Below, in pieces: positions 11,501-22,400 of a stretch of DNA of 64,000 nucleotides. The stretch spans positions 248,001 through 312,000 of the forward strand of contig JAEHOE010000086.1 of the NCBI GenBank assembly GCA_016858145.1. The letters are read 5' to 3'. Source of the DNA: Edaphochlamys debaryana. Lineage: Eukaryota; Chlorophyta; Chlorophyceae; Chlamydomonadales. The stretch's first letter is position 1. The number at the start of each line of letters is the position of its first letter. The notes under the pieces were generated by a model. That model was given only the letters and a program-made list of their open reading frames with translations. It searched no databases and was not told the origin of the DNA. The translations under genes were made by a program, and so were the position numbers.

Positions 11501-14500
11501 CACCCCTGGCCCCGCCCCCCTCCTACCCTGCAGCGGTGTGGGGCAGTGCGTGCGCGGCTGGTGCCACTGCCAGCCCGGGTACTGGGGGCACGGCTGCACG
11601 CGGCGGAAAGCCTACGCAAGCAGCGCGGGTGAGCGGTGGGCGGGAGCCGCATTGTCGGCAAGAGGCGTCCTCACTCGTGGGCAGGGCCCCGCAAACAGAG
11701 GCGACACCACTGCGTGAGGGAGGCCGGGCAGCCCAACGCCAGACGGAATTCCCCCTTACTCGCAGGCTGGCTGCCAAACCATGCTGACATCAAGGTCTAC
11801 GTGTACGACCTGCCGGAGATGGTTGCACATCGCCGGGAAAACAATGATTGGTGGTGAGTCGTGCGGGTCTAGGATGGCTTCCTCGAAGCTCGAAACATGG
11901 GCTGCGCTAATATTGCTGGGCTATGGGACTACGTACAGGCACAGTGCAAAGTGCGGGCACGGGTTGCGGTCCGCGCGAAGCTTCGGGGGGGCAGGGGGCG
12001 GAGGATGGAGGCGGGGCGAAACACATTTCCACGTCGACAAAGTGTTGCGACTACCGCTCAAACCACTGATATGAGTTGCTTGAGGTATTATAGCAACATC
12101 GCGTCGATCAGCAGGGGAGGTTTGACCGAAGTCGATGCGCAACATCCTCACAAGCTGAAGTCGTAATTTCCCTTTTAGCAGCACCAAACGCCCTATTGTG
12201 TGACAAAACGGATGGTCGCGTTGGGCGCGGGGCACGACTTGGCCACAACACTGCCAACATGTTTGCCCAAGAAGCTCAAACCGCAATATCTCGCTGCGCG
12301 CAGGTTTGCACGCAGTAGGGAATAGTGATCAGTATCATTTCCCGCGGCGGGGGCTCAACCCCCAAAAGGGGGCGGGGCGGCAGTACAGGGTGTCGAGGGT
12401 GTGCGCGTGCGGTGCGGGACAGACAGGGAGGAGAGAGAGAGGTTACCCAGGGACATAGAGACACGGAGGAGGGCACGAATGTGCAAACTGAGGCCGCGCG
12501 GGCACAGAGTGCGTGAGTGATGCGGCCACGCACCGGTGGGCACTGGGGAGCGCGAGGAGTGACGCCGGAGGGGGAAAAGACGGGGTCAGGTCCATGTGTG
12601 TCTGGTGGCTGGTTGGTCTCCAGAAGCACCAATCCTGCCAGACAACCCTGGGATCTACTCACCCCCGCCCACAGGCAGGCCCCGGCTACCACCCTTGTCG
12701 CGATCTCCTCAGCCAGACACCCGCTCCTGCTTCCCTTCTATTACCGTACCTATTGTGTATGCAGGGCCGGTGTCGACCCCATCTATGCGTCGGAGGTGGA
12801 GTTTATGGAGCAGCTCCTTGGTGACTGGTCCGTGCGGACAGAGAACCCATGGGAAGGTGAGGAGGTGACGAGTGCCAAGGTGGGCAGTATGGAGTGCGGC
12901 GGCCGCGCTAAGACACGGTCGACCAAAACTGAGAATGCTCCCTTGTCCCGCCCCTGCATCACAGCCTCGCTGTTTGTCGTCCCTACGTTCACCATTTGGT
13001 ACACACGTGAGTGCGCCCTCAGTGGGCCTATGTGTTCGAGCCTGTGTGTCTGGTGGTACGGGCGCGCGCCCTTGGGCGGGGGCATGCGCGGTGAGTCTGC
13101 ACATCGAAGCAAGGGACGTCCCACCGGTCTTTCTGAACCTTGCGTGGTGAAGCGCGAAGTTCCCTCTTCCCGGGGCTGTCGTCTCCCCCAGCAAGCGCGA
13201 GAGGTGCTGACTTAAGCGTCATCAATTCTCGCCAGACTTAGACTCCTGAGCGTTTGGGTAGTCGTGTGACGTGCGTGTCTCATGCAATTGGCGCGCGCAC
13301 TCTCACCCGCTGTCCCCGGCCGCGCAACCCTTGCCCCACCCCTCGTAGGAAACACTGGTGGCCCCTACGTTATCTTCAACTGGGTCTCCCGCTACCTGCA
13401 GCAGACCTCACCCTTCTGGAACGCCACTGGAGGCCGCAACCATGTCTTTTTCGCGACAAACGACCAGGGCGCGTGCCGCCTACAACAGGCCCCAGATGAG
13501 CTGCAGCACTCAATCAAGGCGAGACCCGCATGGGGTGGAAGGGACGGGCGCGGGGCCGGTCAAGCCGGCGGGGCGCTGCTGCCGTGTTGGGTGCTATCCG
13601 TCTTCGGCGCTACACAGCTCACTCTGCGGGCCGACGGTAGTCCCTGATGCCTTGTTGACAAGTTAACTGCTGCCGACACCCCCCCGCCTTCGCCCCTTCC
13701 AGGTGGTGCACTACGGCCTGTCCCCGCGCCGCCCCTACGCGCACCACAGCAACCCCCAGGCGGGGCAGCATATGACGGGGGCACTGCCGTTGCCAGGGCA
13801 CCGCTTCCAGGGCTTCCCGGAATTTACCGCCGTGAGTCCGAGGGGGCATAACGGGCGTACGTTGAGGGGCTGGGGTGCGACAGCGGAAGCCCCCTCGAAG
13901 CTGCAGTGCATGCAACACCCCTGTCATGCATCACCCACCTGCCTTTGCTCGCAATCCCTCACTCCCCGACCACAACTGAGCGCTAACGCATTTATCAACT
14001 CCCAGGCCGACGTACTTGAGGAGCACTGGATGTGCTACAGGTGATGACCCCGCGGGCAGCTGGGCGTGTATGGCTATGTGTGGGAGCAATGTGTGGTCTG
14101 TCTGGGCAGGTTGACACGTTGAGCTGGCCCAGACTCACGACGATTTCATGCGAGCAGCCCTTCACACACGCGTGCCCCTGCATCGCTGTCTCCTGCCCCC
14201 AACTAACACTGCGTGCCCTTGGGGCCCACCTTCTCGCACTGGCTGCATTTCGACTCGGGAGACTTTGCGCTGAAGAGCGAGCAGCAGGCTGTCCTTGGGC
14301 GTCTTACGAGAGAGATGTGGCTGCCGCCCGAGGGGCGGGATGACAAGCGGTGACAAGTGACAAGCGGTGACATGCTCTGACGAGCCCCTCCCTACGCGGG
14401 CCCCTCCCTACCTGCAGGCCCGAGAAGGACGTGGTAGCGCCAAACTTCCTCAGCCGTGACTGGGTGATTCCGGAAAACTATGACCAGGTGGCTAGTCGCT

Positions 14501-16474
14501 AGGGTTACAGAACGACGGTCGGGGCCGGGCTAAGGCGTTGCAGAGCGTGCAGATTGCAGTGCAGAGCAGAGTGTTCAGATTGCAGAGAGTTGCAGTGTGC
14601 ACATTGTGAAGAGTGTGGCCCACTCTGGGTACAATCGGGCGTCGGCACAGGCGCTTTCGGAGGATGCACGCATAAGGGCACAGGGCTTGCAGAGCTCTGC
14701 TCAAGGCTTGACGTTTGGATGCTGCCCCACATGCCCTCAACCTTAACCCGCACAGACCTTCAACGTCTCAGTCCTGCCTGACGGCCGTCACGTCATCAGC
14801 CGCCGTCCCGACGCGCCGGAACGAAACATTACCTTTTACTTTCTTGGCAACACCCCGTAAGCCATGGGTGGGATAGAGGTGTGGGTGGGGGCAGGGAGGA
14901 GCGCTCTGGGTCAGAATCCTTTCGGGGCGACACCCACTTGGCGGACGGCCGCGTTAACGGGTGTCTGCAAACAGTCTTTTCAAATGCCCGCTGACGGCAC
15001 TTGTGCCTGGTCTCTCCCCCGCCAGATCCGGCTTGATGTATTACAGTCATGGTGTACGGCAGGCCCTGAACAAGCTGTTCGGCCCCGGGGGCAAGCACAA
15101 CGCGAACGGCAGCCAGCCGCGGCTAGACTACTGGGTGCGTTGGTGGCTGGGGCTGGTACGATGAGCGTTGATGCGGAGGCTTGAGCGACCACATCACGAC
15201 TGCTGCGTGCCTTCCCTCCTCAAATGGCCCCGCAGGTCAACTCCCCCCTTCATAGTGAGTTGCCCGGGGCTGTGCAACATGTGTCGGTGGGCCGGGGCCG
15301 GTGCATCCCCTTCATCGCCCTGTTAGCTAGACCCCAGGCTCGGCTGCTGACCATACATGTGTGCCCTGCACATGAGCGGAGTGCGGTCCAGCGGAGTGCC
15401 TACTGCACCCGTTGAGTGTGTCGCTAGTGTCGCCTTGTCCTCCGTAACCATGCCCCCCCCCCAGAGCATCCCCGGGTGGATATGGAGCGCTCCAAATTCT
15501 GCCTTGCGCCCACTGGATACGGCTGGGGCAGCCGGATCACACAGGCTATGATGACTGGCTGCGTGCCCGTCATCGTTCAGGATCACATGTATCAGGTGCA
15601 GGATGGCTAGGGAGGCGCGCTGCGGAGCGCCTGCTTGGTGCTATGTGCTCATGCCACGGATTCAGTAAAAAGCGTGTTTTACACGTTGCCGCCTGTAACC
15701 CCTCACTCTCCTGCACCTGTCTCATGTCCAGGCCTTCTGGGACGTTATTCCGTACGAGGAATTCTCCATTCGCATTCCCCGCGCCAATCTCCATCGCATC
15801 GTCGAGCTCCTGGATCTAGTCACACCCGAGCAGCTCATAAAGCTACAGGTGAGCGCATGATGAGTGTCTGGGGGGGGACGCGTGAGCGCAGCCGCAGTTA
15901 GGGCTGCCGAGCTAAACGCGCAACCGTACGGGCACGCGTAGAGCGCTGCCGTTGGAGTACCCTGGCTGCGCTGTTCTGTCCAGAGCTAGGCCTCTGCGCA
16001 GCTCCGAGCGAAGTCTTTCACGCATAGGCTAGCGACTGTTTGAAGCAACGACGAAGCACTTGCAGCAGTGTTTATTGTGATCCTTGCGTGCGTTGGCCAT
16101 CAGCTGCTGCCGCTTTCCCCTAATCCCCACAGGAGGGAGTCGCGAAGTGGCACAAGTGAGCATTCGCATTGGGTGACTCGTAACTTAATACGGCTGGTCA
16201 GGTTAACCGCAGCCGCGGGCTCTCCCTCCCGTAGTAGCCTCACCGCATGATCTCCCTGCCTTTATAACCCCACCGAGGTCCCATCCCTAGGGTAAGCAAT
16301 TCGCTTCATCCCTCTCTGACCTCTCATCTCTCCCCACGCAGTGCTTTCCACTGGTTTGAAGACTTGGGCGGCCTGGCCTACAACTACACGGTGACATCGC
16401 TGAAGCGGAGAGCACTGCGTTTGTGGAGCGAAGACTACCGACACCTGAGGCATGCGCACCGCCTGAGGAGCTAG
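8556..16474 (+). CDS. EGF-like/exostosin (GT47) glycosyltransferase, paralogue 1
   Basis: Twenty-three exons join in phase to 684 residues: 8556-8689, 8838-8893, 9098-9203, 9410-9512, 9934-10040, 10171-10210, 10550-10609, 11293-11387, 11534-11628, 11766-11853, 12765-12856, 12965-13006, 13349-13518, 13703-13831, 14006-14040, 14418-14487, 14756-14856, 15026-15134, 15236-15254, 15465-15595, 15732-15848, 16133-16155, 16342-16474. The signal peptide is best from Met9. EGF-like modules lie at about residues 39-68 (HGNCNGETGQCDCPFG) and 209-255 (CQPGYWGHGC). The exostosin domain runs from about residue 272 (IKVYVYDLPEM), through NDQGAC, to SKFCLAPTGYGWG and MTGCVPVIVQDH near 560-590. GT47 enzymes transfer sugars in the Golgi; donor and acceptor cannot be told here. 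The fold and EGF/GT47 pairing are clear, as is conservation in the inverted paralogue at 19480-26338. Intron 13 has a GC donor (13519). A possible alternative exon 4 lies at 9694-9760. Confidence 0.9.
9694..9760 (+). other. Possible mutually exclusive alternative exon 4
   Basis: Within intron 4 of the first exostosin gene, a 67-bp open segment is framed by an AG acceptor (9692-9693) and a GTGAGC donor (9761). It accepts the same incoming phase as exon 4 (9410-9512) and also leaves phase 0, so the two can replace but not follow one another in frame. Its end encodes LYEALLNPT, identical to the end of exon 4 in the inverted paralogue, whereas the regular exon 4 here ends LFESMMGPD. It lacks the exon's two cysteines and could equally be a decayed exon duplicate. 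Confidence 0.55.
10880..11010 (-). repeat. Weak, inverted fragment of dispersed repeat R
   Basis: In intron 7 of the first exostosin gene, words such as GTGCGGCGCGCTCCGC, followed by a G-rich stretch and then ACTTTCCG, echo the reverse complement of the right half of the repeat described at 33340-34030. Similarity is patchy, so this is tentative. Confidence 0.35.
11885..12290 (-). repeat. Inverted partial copy of dispersed repeat R
   Basis: Intron 10 of the first exostosin gene holds a reverse-oriented partial copy of repeat R. Shared words include GCGCGAAGCTTCGGGGGG, GGGGCGAAACAC, GACAAAGTGTTGC and TAGCAACATC. The similarity covers the right part of the element and then fades. Intron 10 is 911 bp, longer than most introns of the gene, which fits an insertion. 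Confidence 0.65.
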
Positions 16475-16966
16475 CAGCAGCTGATGTATGGGTGGTCTCT
16501 GCGAATGGAGCGTGGACAATAGGTGGACAAAGAAAGACAGGCATGTAGACCGAGAGGAATGGAGAGGTGAATGGGACGTGCACAGTAGTGCACGGAGATG
16601 GCAGGCAAATTAGCGAGGCCGGCGCACCGGAAGTTGCAACCCACCAGGCCGACGTTGAAGTGGACCGTGCGCGCGCGGGCACCATGCGTGACACGTACGG
16701 TGTGTCAGGGCGGTCCGGGTCGACTTGGAGGGGAGGAGAGGAGGAGCAACGCCACGTACGTCTGGAGAGACCTTCGGGCGCTGCTGCCCCGATTGGCTGG
16801 GACGCGCAGCGGCTTGTGCTGCAGGCGCCTAGATAGCGCCTAGATAGCTTGAGGGTTCAAGTCAAGACCCATACATGATAGCTTGTATGGCTGTTTGGGT
16901 AGAGCGGTCTGTCTGCGAACGAAGGGAGCGCACACGGACAGGCAGACAGGGGCAAATGGACACTAG

Positions 16967-17290
16967 AGATGGAGTGCAGGATTGGTCACATGCATTGGGT
17001 CCCATCCCAGGCAAACTACGAGAGACCGTTCAGGCTGTTTTGGCAGGAGCGCAGTGTACTTGGGCTGAGCGTGGAGGGGCAGGTGGGCGTGCATGGCCGT
17101 GGGCATGGGCCTTTGCCGCTGTCTAGTATGAAGGCAAGAATGCAGGTGCAGCGCGCTGGGGTCAAAGTCCATGGATGGCCAGGAGTCCCAGGACGGGGCC
17201 CGGAAGGTGGCCTGGATGGATGGTTGCATGTGTTTGGCCGTGATCATGGGTTACTAGAATCTGGTTGCTGTGGACTGTCTGAAATGCTGG
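16967..17290. repeat. 3' flank of paralogue 1, inverted match to 19085-19435
   Basis: This stretch, about 0.5 kb past the stop of the first exostosin gene, matches the reverse complement of 19085-19435, which flanks the second gene. Shared words include TCCATGGA, ACCCCAGCGC, ACTAGAC, CCACGCTCAGC and GGGATGGGACCC. The duplication that made the two genes therefore reached into their 3' flanks. Confidence 0.75.
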
Positions 17291-17344
17291 ACGCCGTGGA
17301 CGGCAAGGGTAGCTGGAAAGATGGAAAGATGGGCTGAGCCGTGG

Positions 17345-17530
17345 CTTACCAACTGGACATGCGTGCGGGCACGTTGCAAGAGGGACGTGTGGCGCGTTCA
17401 GCGCGAAGCTTCAAGGGTTGAGGGGGTGGAGTGATGGTCGCGGGGTGGAACACACGCCTGCGCCCCGGCTTCAACTGTTGCGACTACTTTTCCCTTTACG
17501 GCTCGGACCGATTGCTCCGTTAGGGCCAGA
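17345..17530 (-). repeat. Inverted partial copy of dispersed repeat R
   Basis: Reverse-oriented right half of repeat R. It shares CTGGACATGCGTGCGGGCAC, CAGCGCGAAGCTTC and TTGCGACTACTTTTCCCT-like words with the reverse complement of 33840-34010. It lies next to a forward copy at 17690-18090, so the pair is arranged head to head. Confidence 0.6.
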
Positions 17531-17689
17531 GCAAGAGCTGCGATAGCTGCGACGTGTGCGACTGACGGCTGTAGCAAGGCGGGCATGGTGGGCCAAGGAA
17601 GCGACACGGCCGTGGATGATGGAAGGGCGCCTCGGGCACGGCAAGCCCATCCGCTGCAGGACACCGGAGCCGCAACCATCCGCGTGCGG

Positions 17690-18090
17690 AGGCAGAGCCC
17701 GAGTGTCATGGAGCCACGCACAGACTTGTAATTCACGCCCAGCCCGCGATGCCACAAGCTATGTTATGGTTATCCCTACACGTCATCGTTGCGAGCGGGT
17801 CGAACTTATCGACCCGGCGTGAACTCAACTTGTTGGGAACGCGGTCGCATCACCTCGCACCCATAGCCCAAGGAGCAATTCGAACATTTGTGTTGATAGA
17901 TACCTAACGCTTTAAAGCTATGAGCGAGGTAGTTCCGACAAGTTTGCGCGCGGCTGTTGCTTGCGAGGATGCTGTGTGTGGTGACCAAGCCCGGACCGAG
18001 CGAGCGCGGTGTTGCTATCAAAACCTCAGATGCGTCAAGGTCGAAGTAGTTGCAACACTTTGTCGCGGGTCGCTGTGGACAAGTCCCAGG
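17690..18090 (+). repeat. Forward copy of dispersed repeat R
   Basis: Forward copy of repeat R between the two convergent exostosin genes. It begins around GTCATGGAGCCACGCAC and includes GATGCCACAAGCT, CTCGCACCCATAGCCCAA, GAGGTAGTTCCGACAAG and GTTGCAACACTTTGTCGC. These words recur in the same order at 33340-34030 and 41700-42245. Confidence 0.8.
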
Positions 18091-19084
18091 GCGAAACGGG
18101 ACTACGCCAAAGCAACGGTCTACGCCAAAGCAACGGTCTCAGCGGACACTGCTCATCGCTTTACAGTGCTTTGACCTCCAAGTGTTAGGCGCGGTCAGAC
18201 ATGCAGTGCGGTCGCGGCTCCGCAAGGTAACGTTGACGCTCTGATGCTGTGAAGACTGCGGAGCCTGTCGGTGTCGTCGGTGATGTTGGCGGTGCCAGCA
18301 CGCGTGGCGCTGCCCGGTAGCGTCCAGCGTGCCCGCAGCCACCCCCTGTTAGCAGCCCCCGTGGCCCCCTTCCGTCGACACCCCGCGTGTGCCCTCATCA
18401 GAGCCTCTTCACACCACACACACACTGACACTCAACTCCTCTATCACCCCTCGCCTCCGCAACCCCCCTCAGCCCGCAGCTAGCGCTTAGGTGTTTGTCC
18501 TTCTTCACTCTACACTGCCTGCGGCTTTCGCGGCTATTAACCCCTTCTTGGCCCACCCTTCCTCACCCTTTCATGTTGCGCTTCTTCTCCGCCCCGCACT
18601 CTTGGACTCCCGCTCAGGTGAGTCATAGTGTGTTTCGGGCGGTGTTGGGCTAGTCGCGGGTGCGCTTGGGCGTGTCGCGCTGCTGCGGGCATGCGCCTGT
18701 TGGCGCCTAGCGCTGTTCGCTTTTCCGCTCCGTCTGCTACTCCGTGGCGCGCCCTACACGCCCAGCGCGTCCGCCGGCCAGTCGCTGGTCAGGTTTGCCA
18801 TCGGTGCCGGGTCGGGACCGGGTCGGGACCGTTGCTTCGGGGTTTCGGGTTTGCCTGGGGCTTCTTTCCCGCGGCCTGTCTGCTCACAACTGCACTTATA
18901 CGTATCACGCGCTCACCCTACGCATCCTAAACACACACTGACACATGCCATAACCCAAAAAGGGGCAAGCCTTGACTGCTAGTCCCCGGAACCCCCGGCG
19001 CCGCACGACCCGATTCTTTGCACCGTGTCTGCCCCTATGTCCCATTGTCCAGCCACTCGAGGGCTCTGATCATCTCTGCAACTC
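18091..19084. other. Intergenic core between convergent paralogues
   Basis: No exon chain is visible on either strand. An 18-bp sequence, TACGCCAAAGCAACGGTC, is tandemly duplicated near 18103-18138. The rest is C/T-rich intergenic sequence. Confidence 0.5.
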
Positions 19085-19435
19085 AAAGGAAGCCGACAGT
19101 CCAAAGCAACCAGATTCTCTCATAGCCCGCTTACTTGCTGGTGGCTACGGGCGCACAGGACGACTGTCCATCCTGGCCACCTTCCTGGCGCCGTCTTGGC
19201 TATCCATGGACCATTACCCCAGCGCAAAGTACCTGCGTTCCTGCCTTTATACTAGACCGTGCCAGTGAAGTAACGGTTACGCGGTAGCTCGTAACCCCAA
19301 CGGCAGTGGCCTATGCCCACCAGTACCCATCGAATGGCCTCCTGCCCATCCACGCTCAGCTCAAATGCACTCACGACGGATGGTCTATCGTAGGGATGGG
19401 ACCCCATGATTGTCACACATCCTGCACTCTCTCTC
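19085..19435. repeat. 3' flank of paralogue 2, inverted match to 16967-17290
   Basis: Sequence just past the stop of the minus-strand exostosin gene matches the reverse complement of the 3' flank of the plus-strand gene. It carries an extra segment of about 35 bp near 19260-19300 that the other copy lacks. It marks the outer end of the inverted duplication. Confidence 0.75.
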
Positions 19436-19479
19436 CAGTTCCAGTTCCTGCCTGTTTGCCGGTCCGTAGTCGTCAGCGG

Positions 19480-22400
19480 CTAGCTCCTCAGGCGGTGCAC
19501 GTGTCTCAGGTGTCGGTAGTCCTCGCTCCACAAGTGCAACACTCGCTGCTTCAGCGACATCACCGTGTAATTGTAGGCCAGGCCGCCCAAGTCTTTATGC
19601 CAGTGGAAAGCACTGCAAGGGGGAGGGGGATGCTGAAGGTTGCTTGTCCGAGGGGCGCGGCCTTGCCATGACAGGGGATAGCGACCTTGAGAGAGAGAGA
19701 CGGAGGCTGTTGCCAGCCCGACGGCGGACGCCTGGCGCAACCCCGGGCTGCACTACAGTGCGGTACGGCACGGCCGGTCCCGATGCGGTGGCGTCTTGTT
19801 GGCAGGCTTGTCGGCAGATGTAGGCCTCGATCACCCAAACAGACGACGGCCACGCTTGACCGTTCTTTCTAGACCACTCCCGGGCTTTGGAAGAGGTAGA
19901 AGCTTTGCCTAACCCAGGGACACCATAACTCCACCGACATTCACGGGCTAGCCCGGCCTTGTTGCTCACCTGAACCAGTTCGCGACTCCCTCCTGTGGGA
20001 ACAAGAGGCACGAGGGAGCACCGGAAGGGCCATGTGCAAATGGCAAGAATGACGCCAATGTCCACCAGTTGTGTGCCTTGGCCTGGTTTGTTGCCAGGCC
20101 AACCCTCCATAAACGTTTGGCTGGTACATCGCCCCTAGCGCAGAGTCGCAGAGTTCAGCCCCGGTCTGCCGCCCCCTTTGACACTTCAAACCTCGCCCGA
20201 CATCCCGCCTCCTAGCTCTGGGCAGCACAGCGCGGCCCCGGTGGTTAAGCGGACAACTACACCTTGCGCGATTTACTCAGCAGACCTCACTGCGGCTGCG
20301 CTTACATGGTTCCCCAGCCACTCATCATGTTCATGCTCACCTGTAGCTTTATGAGCTGATCGGGAGTGACTAAATCCAGGATCTCCACGATGCGATGGAG
20401 ATCGGCACGTGAGATGCGGATGGCAAAGTCCTCGTACGGCAGCACATCCCACAGGGCCTGGGCACGGGGCAGGTGCCGGAGAGTGAGGTGTAACAGTACA
20501 CGCTGCGCCAGGCCTATCCATGTACCCCCCGAGGTTGGAGAGGTACCGCACGCACCTGATACACGTGATCCTGCACGATGACGGGCACGCAGCCAGTCAT
20601 CATGGCCTGTGCTAGCCGGACGCCCCACCCGTGTCCAGAGGGCGCAAGGCAGAACTTGGCGCGCTGCATATCCAGCCGGGGAGCGGCTGCGGGGTGGGCA
20701 CGGCGGACCGGGCGTCACAATGAACAGCCGCAGCAGCCGGGGGCACGCGTCCCCTAGCAGGCATTCGCACAGGGTGAGGAACAGAAGTGCAAGTCAAGCT
20801 AGGGGTCTAGCACGGGGGTGCACCAGCCCCAGAGGACGCAGTAGCAACATACAGCGCTCAAGCCTTAACCCAGCCACTCACAATTCTTCTGTGCGTTGAC
20901 CTGTAGGTTCGCAAGGAGAACGGGGCGACACAGGAGTGGGCATTGGAAATGACTGAAGGTGTGTACTCTCACATAACAGCACCGTCCACATGCCCTCGAG
21001 CTCCACCTACCTCACCCTAGGCCGACCCCCCCCCACCCAGCCCCCCCCTCTAGGCCTAACGTAGCGTGCGGATCGGGTCACAGCATGGGGCATTTTATCG
21101 GTCGGTCCAGCCACCCACGCACCCAGAAGTCAGGACGCGGCTGGCTGCCGTCAGCGTGGTATTTGCCCCCGGGGCCAAACATCTGTTGTATGGCCTGCCG
21201 TACACCATGACTGTACTGCATGGCGCCTTCCCTGCGATGAAATGGTGAATGGTGAATCCAGGAACCAGGCATTATCAATCTCTTCGAGCCCTTGCACTGG
21301 CTTACTGGATTGCGCCAAGAAAGTAAAAGGTAATGCTGCGTTCTGGCCCGTCGGGCCGGCGGCTGATGGCCCGTGAACCGTCGGGCAGGACCGATACATT
21401 CCAGGTCTGCATGGGTTGCGGTTGATGAGGGCATGGAGGGCAGGGCCGGCTCTCAGCTTCTGACGTGCATGGGAGGCATGGCTTGTCTAGACCGGATAGA
21501 TTGGCGTTGCGGGTACCCATCGTACCGGTCCCTCAAGCAGACAGCCCCGCCGCCCATGAGTCCCGAAGGGGACACGCGGTTCCCCAGCTCGCCCGTCCCC
21601 CGTCCAAACCCCCGGCCGAGTCCTCTCGAATGGTGAACGGCCCCATGTTCTTATCTAGCTTCTTCAGGCCCGTAGCCCCTGTGCAGTCAAGCCTGCCCTA
21701 CCTACGGCTGCAGGTATCCTCGGCCGTCTATCGCCATCCATGTAGTTGAAGGGAAACCCCCACACCCTCCCCATTGCCCCCCCGACCCTGGCCCTAGCTA
21801 GCTGCCACCCACTGACCTTGTTGTAGTGCTCCGACAAAACCCAGTCGGTGCCAACCCACACGGGCGCAACCACGTCCTTGTCGAACCTATGTTCGGGGCA
21901 GGTGTGCGCAGGGGTCGGCAGCCGTTCGGGTCATATATTCGGGGCAGGCAGGCACGCAGTAAAGAAGAGGACAACGTCACGCGCCAGGCGCCAACTATTC
22001 GGACAGACCGCCCCATGTGTCAAGCCGTCCAGACGGACCCTCATGTGCTCCTCTTGTGAAACAAGCCCGCACACGATACCATCTGGGCCATTACCTGTAG
22101 CAGTTCATATGCTCTGCAACAATGGCCTCCTGGGGGGGGGCGAAGGGTGGGCGGTCACGCGTGGGGTGTGAGGGAGTGAGCGGTGGCCAGCGAGTTCTTG
22201 GCGGATGCATGCTGCAAAAGAGGGTTTACATCCTGTCGCCAGTCGAGTGGCATCCTGCCGTTGACATCCCCTCGGACTCACGGAGGTGAAGTCTGGGAAG
22301 CCCTCGAAGCGGTGCCCCGCCAGCGGCAGTGCCCCCATCCCATGCTGCCCCGGCGGGGCGTGGTTGTGGTGCTCGTAGGGGCGGCGCTGGGCCAGGCCGT

